NCBI GenBank assembly: GCA_003598055.1
Contig: QZKI01000098.1
Location: forward strand, 1-39,379
Reading direction: 5' to 3'
Source of the DNA: Candidatus Abyssobacteria bacterium SURF_17
GTDB taxonomy: Bacteria > Abyssobacteria > SURF-5
DNA length: 39,379 nt
Of the stretch, positions 26,391 through 34,440 are shown piece after piece (within the stretch, counting starts at the first letter, position 1; each line of letters begins with the position of its first letter). The position numbers and the translations under genes were made by a program. The notes under the pieces are model-generated. The model saw only the letters and a program-made list of their open reading frames with translations. It searched no databases and was not told the DNA's origin.

Positions 26391-27551
26391 CTACTCATTC
26401 CACGAGTTTACGGAAGCATTTTTCAGGATGGCAACGATCTCTGGCGCGAGAGCCTGTCCTACCTTTATCCTGCCTTCTCTGACGCAATGAGCGCCCCAAT
26501 CATAGAAATGCTCGCGTTGAAGCAGGCCCGAATAGTCTACAAAGTGAACATTCCGTTTATGCGTCGCATTGATGATGCGTTCCCTCGAGACTTCAAAGGC
26601 CGACTGGTCCCAGGCTCCCATGTCAGTCAGATATTCTCGGTCCATTGGCCAGATATAGAAAAGCACATGCGTTCCGTGTTTTGACGCCACATCGGCAAGA
26701 GCACAGAGGTCACGGAATGTCAAATTGGACTCGGAGATATCCATGGGAAATCTACTGGCCACCCGGCTTCGGTCGGCAATGAATCTCTTGCGGCTCTTAG
26801 TCTCCTCTTCTCCGAATTCCGGCGGAAGAGGAACCGCTGTTTTTCTCTCCATTTGCTTTTTTATGAACATGGCTCGAGCCGTAGGATTGTCGAAGAAACC
26901 CTTCTTATTTTCTATTGCCCACGCCTTGATTCCGATGGGGAAGAGGAAATAGTAGTGGGCTTTGTATTCGATCTGTTTCATCGTAGATATGCCTCTCGAT
27001 GTCAGGGGATTCATATCGCTTCCGTCGAGGTCGCGACTTCGGACAGGAACAAGCGCTGTCAATTCCGGAAACCAATACTCTTCTGTCGCTGCAATTTTGG
27101 CGAACCATTTCCAGTTAATCGGGACAATGATGATGTGTGGGGAGTATCTGAGTGCTTCATAATAGAGACAATAAAAGTGAAACATCCGTGCCCCAACAAA
27201 CGCCCAGTCGATAACATCCACCTTCACATCCCCACCGTGCGCACAAAAAGATTCCTCGATGTTTTCCTCCAAGAAAATTCTCGATACGGACGGATGCACG
27301 TCTGTGTCAACGGGATAAAAATAATTGGAGTCGCCCATGCTGACGATCCGTATCGCATTATTGTGGTTCTGTACAGTCCGGCGATGCTGATTACTGAATA
27401 CCACTGCATAAGGCTTGCTTCTGCTTGCGTGCGCGAACACGGAGTCCATGCCGATGATGGGAAGGGAGAGGATGGGCGCTATTGCCAAGCAGACCAGGTA
27501 GTAGGCTGCGATCTTCACGGAAGCGGCACTTGTGACTGTTCTCAGGCGCAT
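26391..27551 (-). CDS. SGNH/AlgX-AlgJ-like acyltransferase partner, copy 1
   Basis: A 386-residue protein with the same plan as its neighbour: an N-terminal membrane anchor, then an SGNH-like domain with VSMGDSNYFYP (nucleophile Ser) and DWGAHC (Asp and His) near the C-terminus. The shared PIYW/MDREYL-type stretch (FYIWPMD) and GQALAPEIVAILK are common to both copies. It starts 15 bases after the MBOAT stop codon and is probably its direct partner in moving acyl groups across the membrane to a glycan. The tandem copies have diverged most in the central region, which may reflect different acceptor substrates. Confidence 0.82.
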   Translation of the reverse strand: MRLRTVTSAASVKIAAYYLVCLAIAPILSLPIIGMDSVFAHASRSKPYAVVFSNQHRRTVQNHNNAIRIVSMGDSNYFYPVDTDVHPSVSRIFLEENIEESFCAHGGDVKVDVIDWAFVGARMFHFYCLYYEALRYSPHIIIVPINWKWFAKIAATEEYWFPELTALVPVRSRDLDGSDMNPLTSRGISTMKQIEYKAHYYFLFPIGIKAWAIENKKGFFDNPTARAMFIKKQMERKTAVPLPPEFGEEETKSRKRFIADRSRVASRFPMDISESNLTFRDLCALADVASKHGTHVLFYIWPMDREYLTDMGAWDQSAFEVSRERIINATHKRNVHFVDYSGLLQREHFYDWGAHCVREGRIKVGQALAPEIVAILKNASVNSWNE

Positions 27552-27566
27552 GGCGTAGTCGTGTGA

Positions 27567-28967
27567 CTAAAACTGAAAGTATATGAAACGTTGCTCAGTT
27601 GTGAAAAAAAGGAATATAAAGATGGTGGCGCATGAGTAGCCGAACGCCTGGATGGGCGCAGGCAATCTCACGTACCACTCTTCCATTTTCCACGTGCTCC
27701 TCACGATGTGGCTGAGGCTTGCTATCGCCAGCATGAGCACAATCGGCATCTCGAAGGAGTTGGCGGCGGAAGCAGCGGTAACGATGTTTGTGAGGATATG
27801 CCCTGCCTTCGCGAGTGACTCAGACCTGAACAGAATCCAGCCGAGGCAGACCAAATGGAACGTTACCAGTGTAACGACGGCCGACATGACGCGGGACCGT
27901 GGCGAGAATAGTCGGCGGAAGAGTTCGGATTGTTCTTCAAGGAATCGCTGCACGGAAATCAGCGCTCCATGGTAGAAGCCCCAGAGCACAAACGTCCAGT
28001 TTGCGCCGTGCCACAGTCCGCCGAGCACCATTGTTGTCATCAGATTGAAGTGGGTGCGGCCGCCGCCTTTGCGGTTGCCGCCGAGTGGGATATACAGGTA
28101 GTCGCGCAGCCACGTAGACAAAGAGATATGCCAGCGTCGCCAGAATTCTCGGGGATTCTTGGAAATGTACGGGAGGTTGAAATTGATGGGAATCTCGAAG
28201 CCGAACAGTTTGCCGCAGCCAATGGCGATGTCGGTGTAGCCGGAGAAATCGAAGTAAATCTGGAACGCATAGGCATAGACTGCCACGAGAGTTGCAAGCC
28301 CGGAATAGTCGGCGGGTGCGGCGAACACCTTTTCAACATAGACGCCGAGGAAGTCGGCGAAGACGATTTTTTTCACGAGCCCCTGAGCGACGAGAAAGAT
28401 GCCCCGCACGGCGTTTTCATCGTCGTATGTCCGCACGGTCTTGATTTGGGGCAGTAAGGTCTTGGGTCTTACGATTGGGCCGGCGACGAGTTGGGGAAAG
28501 AAGGAGACATAGGCTGCGAAGTTCCACAGGGACTCCTCGGGTGGCTCTCCCCGGTAAGTGTCGATGACGTAGCTCATCATCTGGAATGTAAAAAAGGAAA
28601 TTCCGAGGGGCAGCATCAAATCGAGCATCGGAAAATGGGCAGGGGCTCCGGAGAAATTCAACAGCGACTGAAGCGATTGCGTGGCGAAATTCGCGTATTT
28701 ATAGAATCCAATGCTTAAGAGGTCGAGCGCAACGGCGAGAAAGAGATATCGACCGGCCGATTTCGGCTTCCGGGCAATCTCGAGCGCAAGTGCGAAATTC
28801 AGTACGATGAGTATGAGCAGCAGGAAAAAGTAAATGGGATAAGAATAGAGGTAGAAGAAGAGGCTCACCCCCACAAGAATATAGACGCGATGAGAGTGCG
28901 GAGCTGACCAGAACAAAATGAGGGCGATTATGAGAAACGCTCCAAATGCTGCGCTATTGAATAACAT
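27567..28967 (-). CDS. AlgI-like MBOAT O-acyltransferase
   Basis: A 466-residue polytopic membrane protein of the MBOAT family. The central RRWHISLSTWLRDYLYIPLGGN and the GLWHGANWTF motif with His320 match AlgI-type enzymes, where the corresponding His (322 in Pseudomonas AlgI) is essential. It takes acyl (usually acetyl) groups from a cytoplasmic donor and delivers them to an extracytoplasmic partner for O-acylation of a polysaccharide. The two SGNH proteins encoded directly downstream are the obvious partners. The bases upstream of its start are a remnant of another SGNH gene end, showing it once followed a third SGNH gene. Confidence 0.93.
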   Translation of the reverse strand: MLFNSAAFGAFLIIALILFWSAPHSHRVYILVGVSLFFYLYSYPIYFFLLLILIVLNFALALEIARKPKSAGRYLFLAVALDLLSIGFYKYANFATQSLQSLLNFSGAPAHFPMLDLMLPLGISFFTFQMMSYVIDTYRGEPPEESLWNFAAYVSFFPQLVAGPIVRPKTLLPQIKTVRTYDDENAVRGIFLVAQGLVKKIVFADFLGVYVEKVFAAPADYSGLATLVAVYAYAFQIYFDFSGYTDIAIGCGKLFGFEIPINFNLPYISKNPREFWRRWHISLSTWLRDYLYIPLGGNRKGGGRTHFNLMTTMVLGGLWHGANWTFVLWGFYHGALISVQRFLEEQSELFRRLFSPRSRVMSAVVTLVTFHLVCLGWILFRSESLAKAGHILTNIVTAASAANSFEMPIVLMLAIASLSHIVRSTWKMEEWYVRLPAPIQAFGYSCATIFIFLFFTTEQRFIYFQF

Positions 28968-29005
28968 TGGTGCTATTCATTCCCAAGGGTTTGCGGAAGC
29001 TTCGG
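28968..29005 (-). pseudogene. 3' remnant of a lost SGNH gene
   Basis: On the minus strand CTGAAAA, GCTTCCGCAAAC and AATGAATAGCACCAATG match the last codons of the SGNH gene at 26391 (GCTTCCGTAAAC, AATGAGTAGCACGAATG), up to and including the following ATG. The matching segment is short but lies at the exactly corresponding position relative to the MBOAT start. Confidence 0.6.
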
Positions 29006-29030
29006 AAACTTTTCAGTCGATCCGCGAGTT

Positions 29031-29285
29031 TCATACATCTTTCTTTACAGCCGACGCTTGTTCTACCCTTCTCAGGAGCGCAGTCACGAGAGCATAGAGC
29101 ACAGCGAGCGCAAAGCCGGGCAGGAGCGCATCTTCTGTTGGCATAAACAGGCGGATACGGAAGAGCCGTGTCTCGCGTCCCACATAGGATATGAGCGCTA
29201 ACATAGGATAGTAAAGCACCATCAACGCGAGTGCGGCGTATATCATCATCATCAACGTTTTCAGAAACAATCTAACGATTTTCAT
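29031..29285 (-). CDS. Small membrane protein, unknown
   Basis: An 84-residue protein from MKIVRLFLKT with two predicted membrane helices (about residues 8-30 and 50-72) and a basic, polar C-terminus. An in-frame ATG at 29372 would add 29 polar residues; the shorter start is preferred since it opens directly on a membrane segment. Neither start has a strong ribosome site. It precedes the MBOAT gene on the same strand and is probably the first gene of the cassette. I do not recognise the family. Confidence 0.55.
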   Translation of the reverse strand: MKIVRLFLKTLMMMIYAALALMVLYYPMLALISYVGRETRLFRIRLFMPTEDALLPGFALAVLYALVTALLRRVEQASAVKKDV

Positions 29286-29460
29286 GAGGTAGTCGCTTCC
29301 GGGTCGCCTGCCCCGTACGAGAGTACCATAATCCGCGAGTTCGGACGAATATAGTTTATTACAACTATGCATGAAGAATCAAGTCGGACAGGGCCGCGGG
29401 GTGTCCGACACCAACGGGTGGCCGCGGGTGCATCTCAGCGGGCGCATCTCATCCGAAGAT

Positions 29461-29486
29461 AGGAGGGGTCGCGAACGACCCCTCTC
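29461..29486. repeat. GGGGTCGCGAACGACCCC palindrome
   Basis: AGGAGGGGTCG and CGACCCCTCTC bracket a short loop. It is a shortened relative of the GGGGTCGTTC palindromes and has lost the GTAG/CTAC ends. The rest of the 29286-29704 gap shows no gene. Confidence 0.65.
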
Positions 29487-29560
29487 ATTTCGGCGGCATG
29501 AGAGCCCGGCCCCACCGGACCATAAATAATGAAGAAGCGGTTCACTTTTGCCTGACAGGG

Positions 29561-29590
29561 TTGACCCCGTCGCACACAAAAGCTTATAGT
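29561..29590 (+). promoter_or_regulatory. Promoter of the FGE-fold lipoprotein gene
   Basis: TTGACC and TATAGT are separated by 18 bases, about 115 bases before the chosen start. Confidence 0.45.
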
Positions 29591-29704
29591 ATTATCTGAG
29601 AGCAAATCATTAGATGGAGCGCATTTTCGGGTCTGGAGGGCGGCTCCCTGAATACCTTGGTGAAAAATGAAAGAGCGCGGACGATGCAAACGAGGGGAAT
29701 TACG

Positions 29705-30724
29705 ATGAAACCAAATAGCATCTGCCTTTGGCACGTCATCATCTGTGTGGGGTTGTTGGTTCTGCTGGGTTGTGATGTCAATGGCCCAACAGGCGAACAG
29801 ACGAAGGCTGTTCCGACAATGTCTCCATCCGGTGACAGCGCGCCTTCAGGCGTTGGCGAATCACTCTCCGCAGGCCTCACGCCAGCGGCAGCTCAGGAGG
29901 CCGACGCAGAAGGAAAGAATGAGAAACCAGCAAAGCCCGTGCCCGAGGACATGGTGTTTATCCCAGCGGGCGAATTCCTCATGGGAAGCCCGGCCGGGGT
30001 GGGAGCAGAGAACGAGCGTCCGCAGCATCCCGTGTACGTGAATGCTTTCTGCATTGATAAATATGAAGTGACAAACGCTCAGTTCAAGGAGTTCGTAGAT
30101 GCAACGGGCTACGTGACCGACGCGGAGAAACAAGGGTATGGGGATTTCCTGGATGGTGTCCTGTGGAGACGAGTGCCGGGGTCGAGTTGGCGGCATCCGT
30201 ACGCCCCGACGAGCACGATAGACCACATCATGAGTTCGCCGGTTGTGCAGGTGAGTTGGAACGACGCGGTGGCATATGCGCGATGGGCGGGCAAGAGATT
30301 GCCGACCGAAGCCGAATGGGAAAAGGCGGCCCGAGGAACCGACGGCAGGGAATATCCGTGGGGAAACGACAATCCCCGAGACGGCGGCCGATACCGGACG
30401 AATTATAATCCTTCCCGTCTTGACGAGGATGGGCATCGCTTTGCGGCTCCCGTCGGGAGTTTTGAGAGCGGCAAGAGCCCGCACGGCGTCTATGATATGG
30501 CGGGGAACGTCTCCGAGTGGTGCGCCGACTGGTATGCGAACGACTATTACCAACAAAGCACTTCCCGCAATCCGCGCGGCCCGGCGACCGGGCAGCGGCG
30601 TGTTCTTCGCGGAGGAACGTGGGCTGACAAGGCCGATGCCATCCGGGCAGCGTTTCGCGACAGCGCCACACCCGAGAGCAGATACTATTACATCGGTTTC
30701 CGATGTGCTCAGGACTGCAAATAG
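29705..30724 (+). CDS. SUMF1/FGE-fold lipoprotein without the catalytic cysteines
   Basis: A 339-residue exported protein. The signal ends VGLLVLLGC, a good lipobox with the lipidated Cys near residue 23. A low-complexity linker is followed by a formylglycine-generating-enzyme-fold domain (about residues 80-335), with MVFIPAGEFLMGS, DKYEVTNAQFKEFV, PVVQVSWNDAVAYARWAGKR, LPTEAEWEKAARG, YPWG and MAGNVSEW. The region that holds the two copper-binding cysteines of true FGE reads RVLRGGTWADKADAIRAA and has none, so sulfatase activation is unlikely. Many FGE-fold proteins have other roles. GAGGGG precedes ATG 29705 by eight bases. Confidence 0.9.
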   Translation: MKPNSICLWHVIICVGLLVLLGCDVNGPTGEQTKAVPTMSPSGDSAPSGVGESLSAGLTPAAAQEADAEGKNEKPAKPVPEDMVFIPAGEFLMGSPAGVGAENERPQHPVYVNAFCIDKYEVTNAQFKEFVDATGYVTDAEKQGYGDFLDGVLWRRVPGSSWRHPYAPTSTIDHIMSSPVVQVSWNDAVAYARWAGKRLPTEAEWEKAARGTDGREYPWGNDNPRDGGRYRTNYNPSRLDEDGHRFAAPVGSFESGKSPHGVYDMAGNVSEWCADWYANDYYQQSTSRNPRGPATGQRRVLRGGTWADKADAIRAAFRDSATPESRYYYIGFRCAQDCK

Positions 30725-30759
30725 GGCGGCCGATTGAAATCCCGGGATAACTCGGAATA

Positions 30760-30776
30760 ATAGGCAAAAAGCCTAT
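30760..30776. terminator. Possible hairpin terminator after the FGE-fold gene
   Basis: ATAGGC, AAAAA and GCCTAT form a perfect six-base stem 36 bases after the stop codon. No T-run follows directly, so termination is uncertain. Confidence 0.35.
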
Positions 30777-30816
30777 GCCCGCCGGATACGCGCTTTTTCT
30801 GCTTTAATACTGGCCA

Positions 30817-31014
30817 TTGATTCTGCTGTTGTTCATCAGCGTCGTCTTCCTCGCGGGGCTCGGTGAGAAGTTGAGGATGCGGAGGTATGGCCGCCTCGTA
30901 GCGCCGCTTGCTGCACTCATCGGATTCATTCTGACAGCAGCAGGAGTCCGATGGGCAGCCTTGGGTGTTCCTTATCGGCCCACTGGGTACCGCAGCCACC
31001 ATGGCGGCCGGTGA
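30817..31014 (+). CDS. Possible small membrane protein
   Basis: A 65-codon frame from TTG with two hydrophobic stretches (about residues 2-15 and 29-48) and a polar tail. There is no ribosome site and no recognisable family. The composition looks protein-like, but it may be chance; the surrounding 494-base gap otherwise holds only a hairpin and a -10 box. Confidence 0.25.
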   Translation: MILLLFISVVFLAGLGEKLRMRRYGRLVAPLAALIGFILTAAGVRWAALGVPYRPTGYRSHHGGR

Positions 31015-31140
31015 TTACCATCCGGATAAAGAGGGGGTGTCAGAGAAATAGCCGAATGCATTTGCGGTAATTCCTTGCGCTGCTTGTGAAGGTCAACGCA
31101 TCTTTGCGCTTTTCTCATTTCCCCTTTCCCCCGCATCTGA

Positions 31141-31146
31141 TATAAT
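31141..31146 (+). promoter_or_regulatory. -10 box upstream of the ThDP enzyme
   Basis: TATAAT lies about 70 bases before the start codon. The -35 region (TTTCCC at 17 bases) is poor. Confidence 0.3.
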
Positions 31147-31218
31147 AATGCCCGCCTCAGCCTGAGGTTGTCGACCTGTTGTTGAAACGATAATGAATTC
31201 AAGGGAAAGGAACACGTC

Positions 31219-32859
31219 ATGGCAAAGATATCCGGAGGCGCTCTGGCCGCGCAGGTGATAAAGAACGACGGAATCAAATATCTGTTCGGCCTCGTGGGCG
31301 GGCACATCTATCCGATTATGGAGAACTGCGTGGAACTGGGAATCGGCGTGATTGATGTGCGCCACGAGGAATCCGCCGCTCACATGGCCGAGGGATGGGC
31401 GCTGGCCACGGGCAAGCCGAGCGTGTGCATGGGTACCGCCGGCCCGGGCTTCACGAACATGCTCACGGGCATCGCGAACTCGTTTGCAGGCGGGACGCCG
31501 ATGCTCGCCATCGGCGGACGCGCCTCAATCAATGAGTTCGATACGGGCGCGTTGCAGGATTTCAATCAGCTTGACGTCGTGAAGCCGATGACGAAGTTCG
31601 CGCGCGCCGTCTATCAGATTGAGCGCATTCCCGACTATATGGGCATGGCGCTGCGTCACGCGACGAGCGGCCGCCCCGGACCTGCCTACCTCGAGGTGCC
31701 GAAGGACCTCTTGTTCGGTGAGATAGATGTCGCGTCGGTTCAGATACCGGAGTGTCACCGGATGCAGTCGCCTCCGGCGGGCAACCCGAGGGATGTTGAA
31801 CGCGCGCTTGAGCTCATCGCAAAGGCGAAAAAACCGGTTGCCTTCGCAGGCGGGGGCATCTGGTGGTCGCAGGCGCATGAGGAACTGAAACAGTTTATCG
31901 AGAAGGCGGATATTCCCCTCTACACGCGCAGTTCAGCGCGCGGTTCCGTGCCCGATGACCATCCTCTGTGCTTGGGCCCGGGCTTCACGCTTGCGCCGAA
32001 TGTCCTCAATGTGCTCGCCGAGGCCGATTTGCTCATCCTCCTGAGCGCGCGCTTCGGGTTCACGTTCAAGGCTGGCCTGATTCCGCCGAATCTCAAGATG
32101 ATCCGCGTGGACATCGAGCCGTCGGAGATGTGCGCGGGCCGAGCGCCCGACGTGGGCATTGTCGGTGACGTCGGGACGGTGCTGCGTCAGTTCACCGACG
32201 GCATCAAGAAGATGTCGCACAAGGAGTGGGTCGAGCAGCTCCGCTCGGGCCGCGAGCAGATGCGCCAGGCGTTCGAGCCGCTGCTCTCATCCGACCAAAA
32301 ACCCATTCATCCGCTGAGGCTCTGCCGAGAAGTCAGCAAGTTCCTCGACCGCGAAACCATCATCTGCACGGACGGCGGGGACATGTGCGTGTGGGGAAAT
32401 CTCGCGCTGCCCGCGATGGGGCCCGGCTTGTTCATCTCGCAGGCATCGTCCATCTTCGGCTGTCTCGGCGTCGGGATTCCATACGGCATCGCGGCGAAGC
32501 TCGCGAAACCCGAGAAGCGCGTCATCGTGCTCACGGGTGACGGCGCCTTCGGTCTCACGCTCATGGAATTCGACACCGCGCTCCGACACAATGTCCCATT
32601 CGTTGCGGTCATCGGCAACGACCAATGCTGGGGAATGATTCATCGCCCCATCCAGAATCAGAAAGGAATGACCGTCGGCTGCCAGCTCGCGCACCGGCGA
32701 TATGACAAGATTGTCGAGGCGATGGGCGGCCACGGCGAATATGTCGAAAAGCCGGAAGATATCGGACCGGCCATCCAGCGCGCGCTCGATTCCGGATTGC
32801 CCGCGTGCGTGAACGTGATGACCGACCCCGAGATCGGCCCGGGCCTCGGTGGGCTGTAA
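31219..32859 (+). CDS. Thiamine-diphosphate-dependent enzyme (acetolactate synthase-like)
   Basis: A 546-residue enzyme of the acetolactate synthase/2-hydroxyacyl-CoA lyase/pyruvate oxidase family. The N-terminal PYR domain has the ThDP-activating Glu50 (VRHEES). The central domain (about 190-330) includes KKPVAFAGGGIWWSQA. The C-terminal PP domain has the GDGAFGLTLMEFDTAL motif (Gly440-Asp441-Gly442) ending in VIGNDQ. The family catalyses C-C bond formation or cleavage at 2-keto or 2-hydroxyacyl groups. No small regulatory subunit (IlvH/N) follows, which argues against a biosynthetic acetolactate synthase. AAAGGAAC upstream of the ATG is a fair ribosome site. The substrate is unknown. Confidence 0.88.
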   Translation: MAKISGGALAAQVIKNDGIKYLFGLVGGHIYPIMENCVELGIGVIDVRHEESAAHMAEGWALATGKPSVCMGTAGPGFTNMLTGIANSFAGGTPMLAIGGRASINEFDTGALQDFNQLDVVKPMTKFARAVYQIERIPDYMGMALRHATSGRPGPAYLEVPKDLLFGEIDVASVQIPECHRMQSPPAGNPRDVERALELIAKAKKPVAFAGGGIWWSQAHEELKQFIEKADIPLYTRSSARGSVPDDHPLCLGPGFTLAPNVLNVLAEADLLILLSARFGFTFKAGLIPPNLKMIRVDIEPSEMCAGRAPDVGIVGDVGTVLRQFTDGIKKMSHKEWVEQLRSGREQMRQAFEPLLSSDQKPIHPLRLCREVSKFLDRETIICTDGGDMCVWGNLALPAMGPGLFISQASSIFGCLGVGIPYGIAAKLAKPEKRVIVLTGDGAFGLTLMEFDTALRHNVPFVAVIGNDQCWGMIHRPIQNQKGMTVGCQLAHRRYDKIVEAMGGHGEYVEKPEDIGPAIQRALDSGLPACVNVMTDPEIGPGLGGL

Positions 32860-32913
32860 CCGGCATTGTGCTGGAGGCACGCGGCTCCTGAACGCATGCA
32901 TTGTCGCAGATTC

Positions 32914-32941
32914 AAGGGGTCGTTCGCGAACGACCCCTACA
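32914..32941. repeat. GGGGTCGTTCGCGAACGACCCCTAC palindrome
   Basis: AAGGGGTCGTTC and GCGAACGACCCC form a perfect stem, followed by CTAC. The rest of 32860-33399 has no credible gene; a 139-codon frame at 33147 is a shadow of the next gene. Confidence 0.75.
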
Positions 32942-33399
32942 CATCTATTCGGCACAGGGATTCACGGCTTCGCTCCATGAGCCATGAGCCGCCACTTAAG
33001 TCACAGGCCGCAGCCTATGATGATTCGTGCAAGTCCCGCCGTTTTCTGATATACTTAGGTCTGTCCTCGTCCAAACAGTTCGCGCTAAGACCAGGTTAAT
33101 CGCAGCCGGACGCGAGACGGACGTTGAGTGAAACTGCAGAACCGGAGTGGGTGACGACGAGATTCAGAGCTCTCTGTGTCGGGGCGGCATGGGCACGATG
33201 AGTCCCGCCACATTTTCCTTGACACCCCCCATGGCCCGGAAGAAGCTGCCGCCCGAATTCAGCACGCGACCCTTTCTATGGGAGATGTTGGGTATGTCTG
33301 CGGTCAGATATTTGAATACGCGGATTCTGTCGTCGTCTATATCTATTAAGATTAAGGAAGAGCAATCGGCCTTATACTTTGAGAGAGGAGCACGTTCTC

Positions 33400-34191
33400 G
33401 TGTTGGAAGTCTTTCATTCTATCATCCATCGGACAAGAATCGTTCAGAATCACAAACGACACACCAGGAAAGCATGTTCCGGTCCCGAAAAACTCGCCAA
33501 GCAGGTTTTCTGGAGCCTTCTGATAGGAATGCTGTTGCTCGGTTCGGCATCGCTGCCGCGGGCTGAGCAGGGAACAGCCGTATCAAATTACCACTTCACG
33601 AGTCAGCAGTCGATGACGAAATCGACGCCTGAGGGGCTCGTGTCCAGCGCGCTCGAGAATTATGAGAGTCTCCAATCGTATCAATGCAGATTAACCCTTC
33701 ATGCCACCAAAGGGGAAGAAGTACAGGACAGCGAATACCTCTTTTACTATCAAAAGCCCAATCTGGTGCGCATGCATGTGAGTGAGGGGAGCGGCAAGGG
33801 CAATACGGTGGTCTTACGGAAAGACGGCCTTATCCGGGGCAGGCGCGAGGGCGCGTTGTCGGTCTTCCCAATCACGTTGAAACCTGATGACGAACGCCTG
33901 CGCGACCTCTGGGACCGCCGGTTCGCGGAATCGGATTGGGGGAAGATTCTCGAGGAAACATTGGCGAGAATGAAAATGTCTGATGCCGATACGATGGAGG
34001 CTGTGGGCGGCGGTCAATTTCTCCTGACAATCCGGGGAGACGACGGCTTTCTGGAACAGACATGGCTCGAGCGCGACCAACTGACGCTCGCGAGGAAACA
34101 TGTTCGTCTGCACAATGGCGATCGGCTCGATGTCAGATGGACCGATGTGGTCCTTAATCCGCAATTTGACGAAGATTTCTTCTATTTCTAG
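33400..34191 (+). CDS. Exported LolA-like-fold protein (DUF1571-like)
   Basis: A 263-residue protein. GAGAGGAG (33383-33390) places the start at GTG 33400. An unusually long basic N-region (about 37 residues) precedes the hydrophobic stretch FWSLLIGMLLLGSASLPRA, a signal peptide with likely cleavage after PRA. The mature part has YESLQSYQCRLTLHATKGEE, SEYLFYYQKPNLVRMHVSEG and DGLIRGRREGALSVFP. This is the beta-strand pattern of LolA-like/DUF1571 outer-membrane lipoprotein-sorting relatives. Such proteins bind lipid or lipoprotein acyl chains in the periplasm. The specific role is unknown. Confidence 0.7.
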   Translation: MLEVFHSIIHRTRIVQNHKRHTRKACSGPEKLAKQVFWSLLIGMLLLGSASLPRAEQGTAVSNYHFTSQQSMTKSTPEGLVSSALENYESLQSYQCRLTLHATKGEEVQDSEYLFYYQKPNLVRMHVSEGSGKGNTVVLRKDGLIRGRREGALSVFPITLKPDDERLRDLWDRRFAESDWGKILEETLARMKMSDADTMEAVGGGQFLLTIRGDDGFLEQTWLERDQLTLARKHVRLHNGDRLDVRWTDVVLNPQFDEDFFYF

Positions 34192-34309
34192 CAGTGCAGG
34201 AGCAAGTCTCCCACGGCTCTCATGGCGAAGCATCCTACCTTTCCTGACCAAGGTTTAACCCCGTCCAACCCTTGTTCTTCTCTGCAATTGGAGTGGCGCC
34301 ATACGCTGT

Positions 34310-34339
34310 TTGGGAAATAGCGGCGTGATGGTGTATACT
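34310..34339 (+). promoter_or_regulatory. Promoter of the split transketolase operon
   Basis: TTGGGA and TATACT are separated by 18 bases, about 100 bases before the first transketolase start. Confidence 0.4.
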
Positions 34340-34440
34340 CTAGATGCGAAAAAGGTATTCCCCGGCTGGTGTCCCCTTTGCTGAACATGGGGAACTGAAC
34401 CGGCGGTGGAACCGCAGGGAATAGGAGAAGGAGAAATCGT

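Noticed and set aside
29705-30724. Sulfatase-activating formylglycine-generating enzyme
   Set aside because: The two catalytic cysteines are missing and no sulfatase gene is in the window.
33147-33566. 139-codon plus-strand frame upstream of the LolA-like gene
   Set aside because: It overlaps the real gene in another frame, and the real frame has a strong ribosome site, a signal peptide and a recognisable fold pattern.
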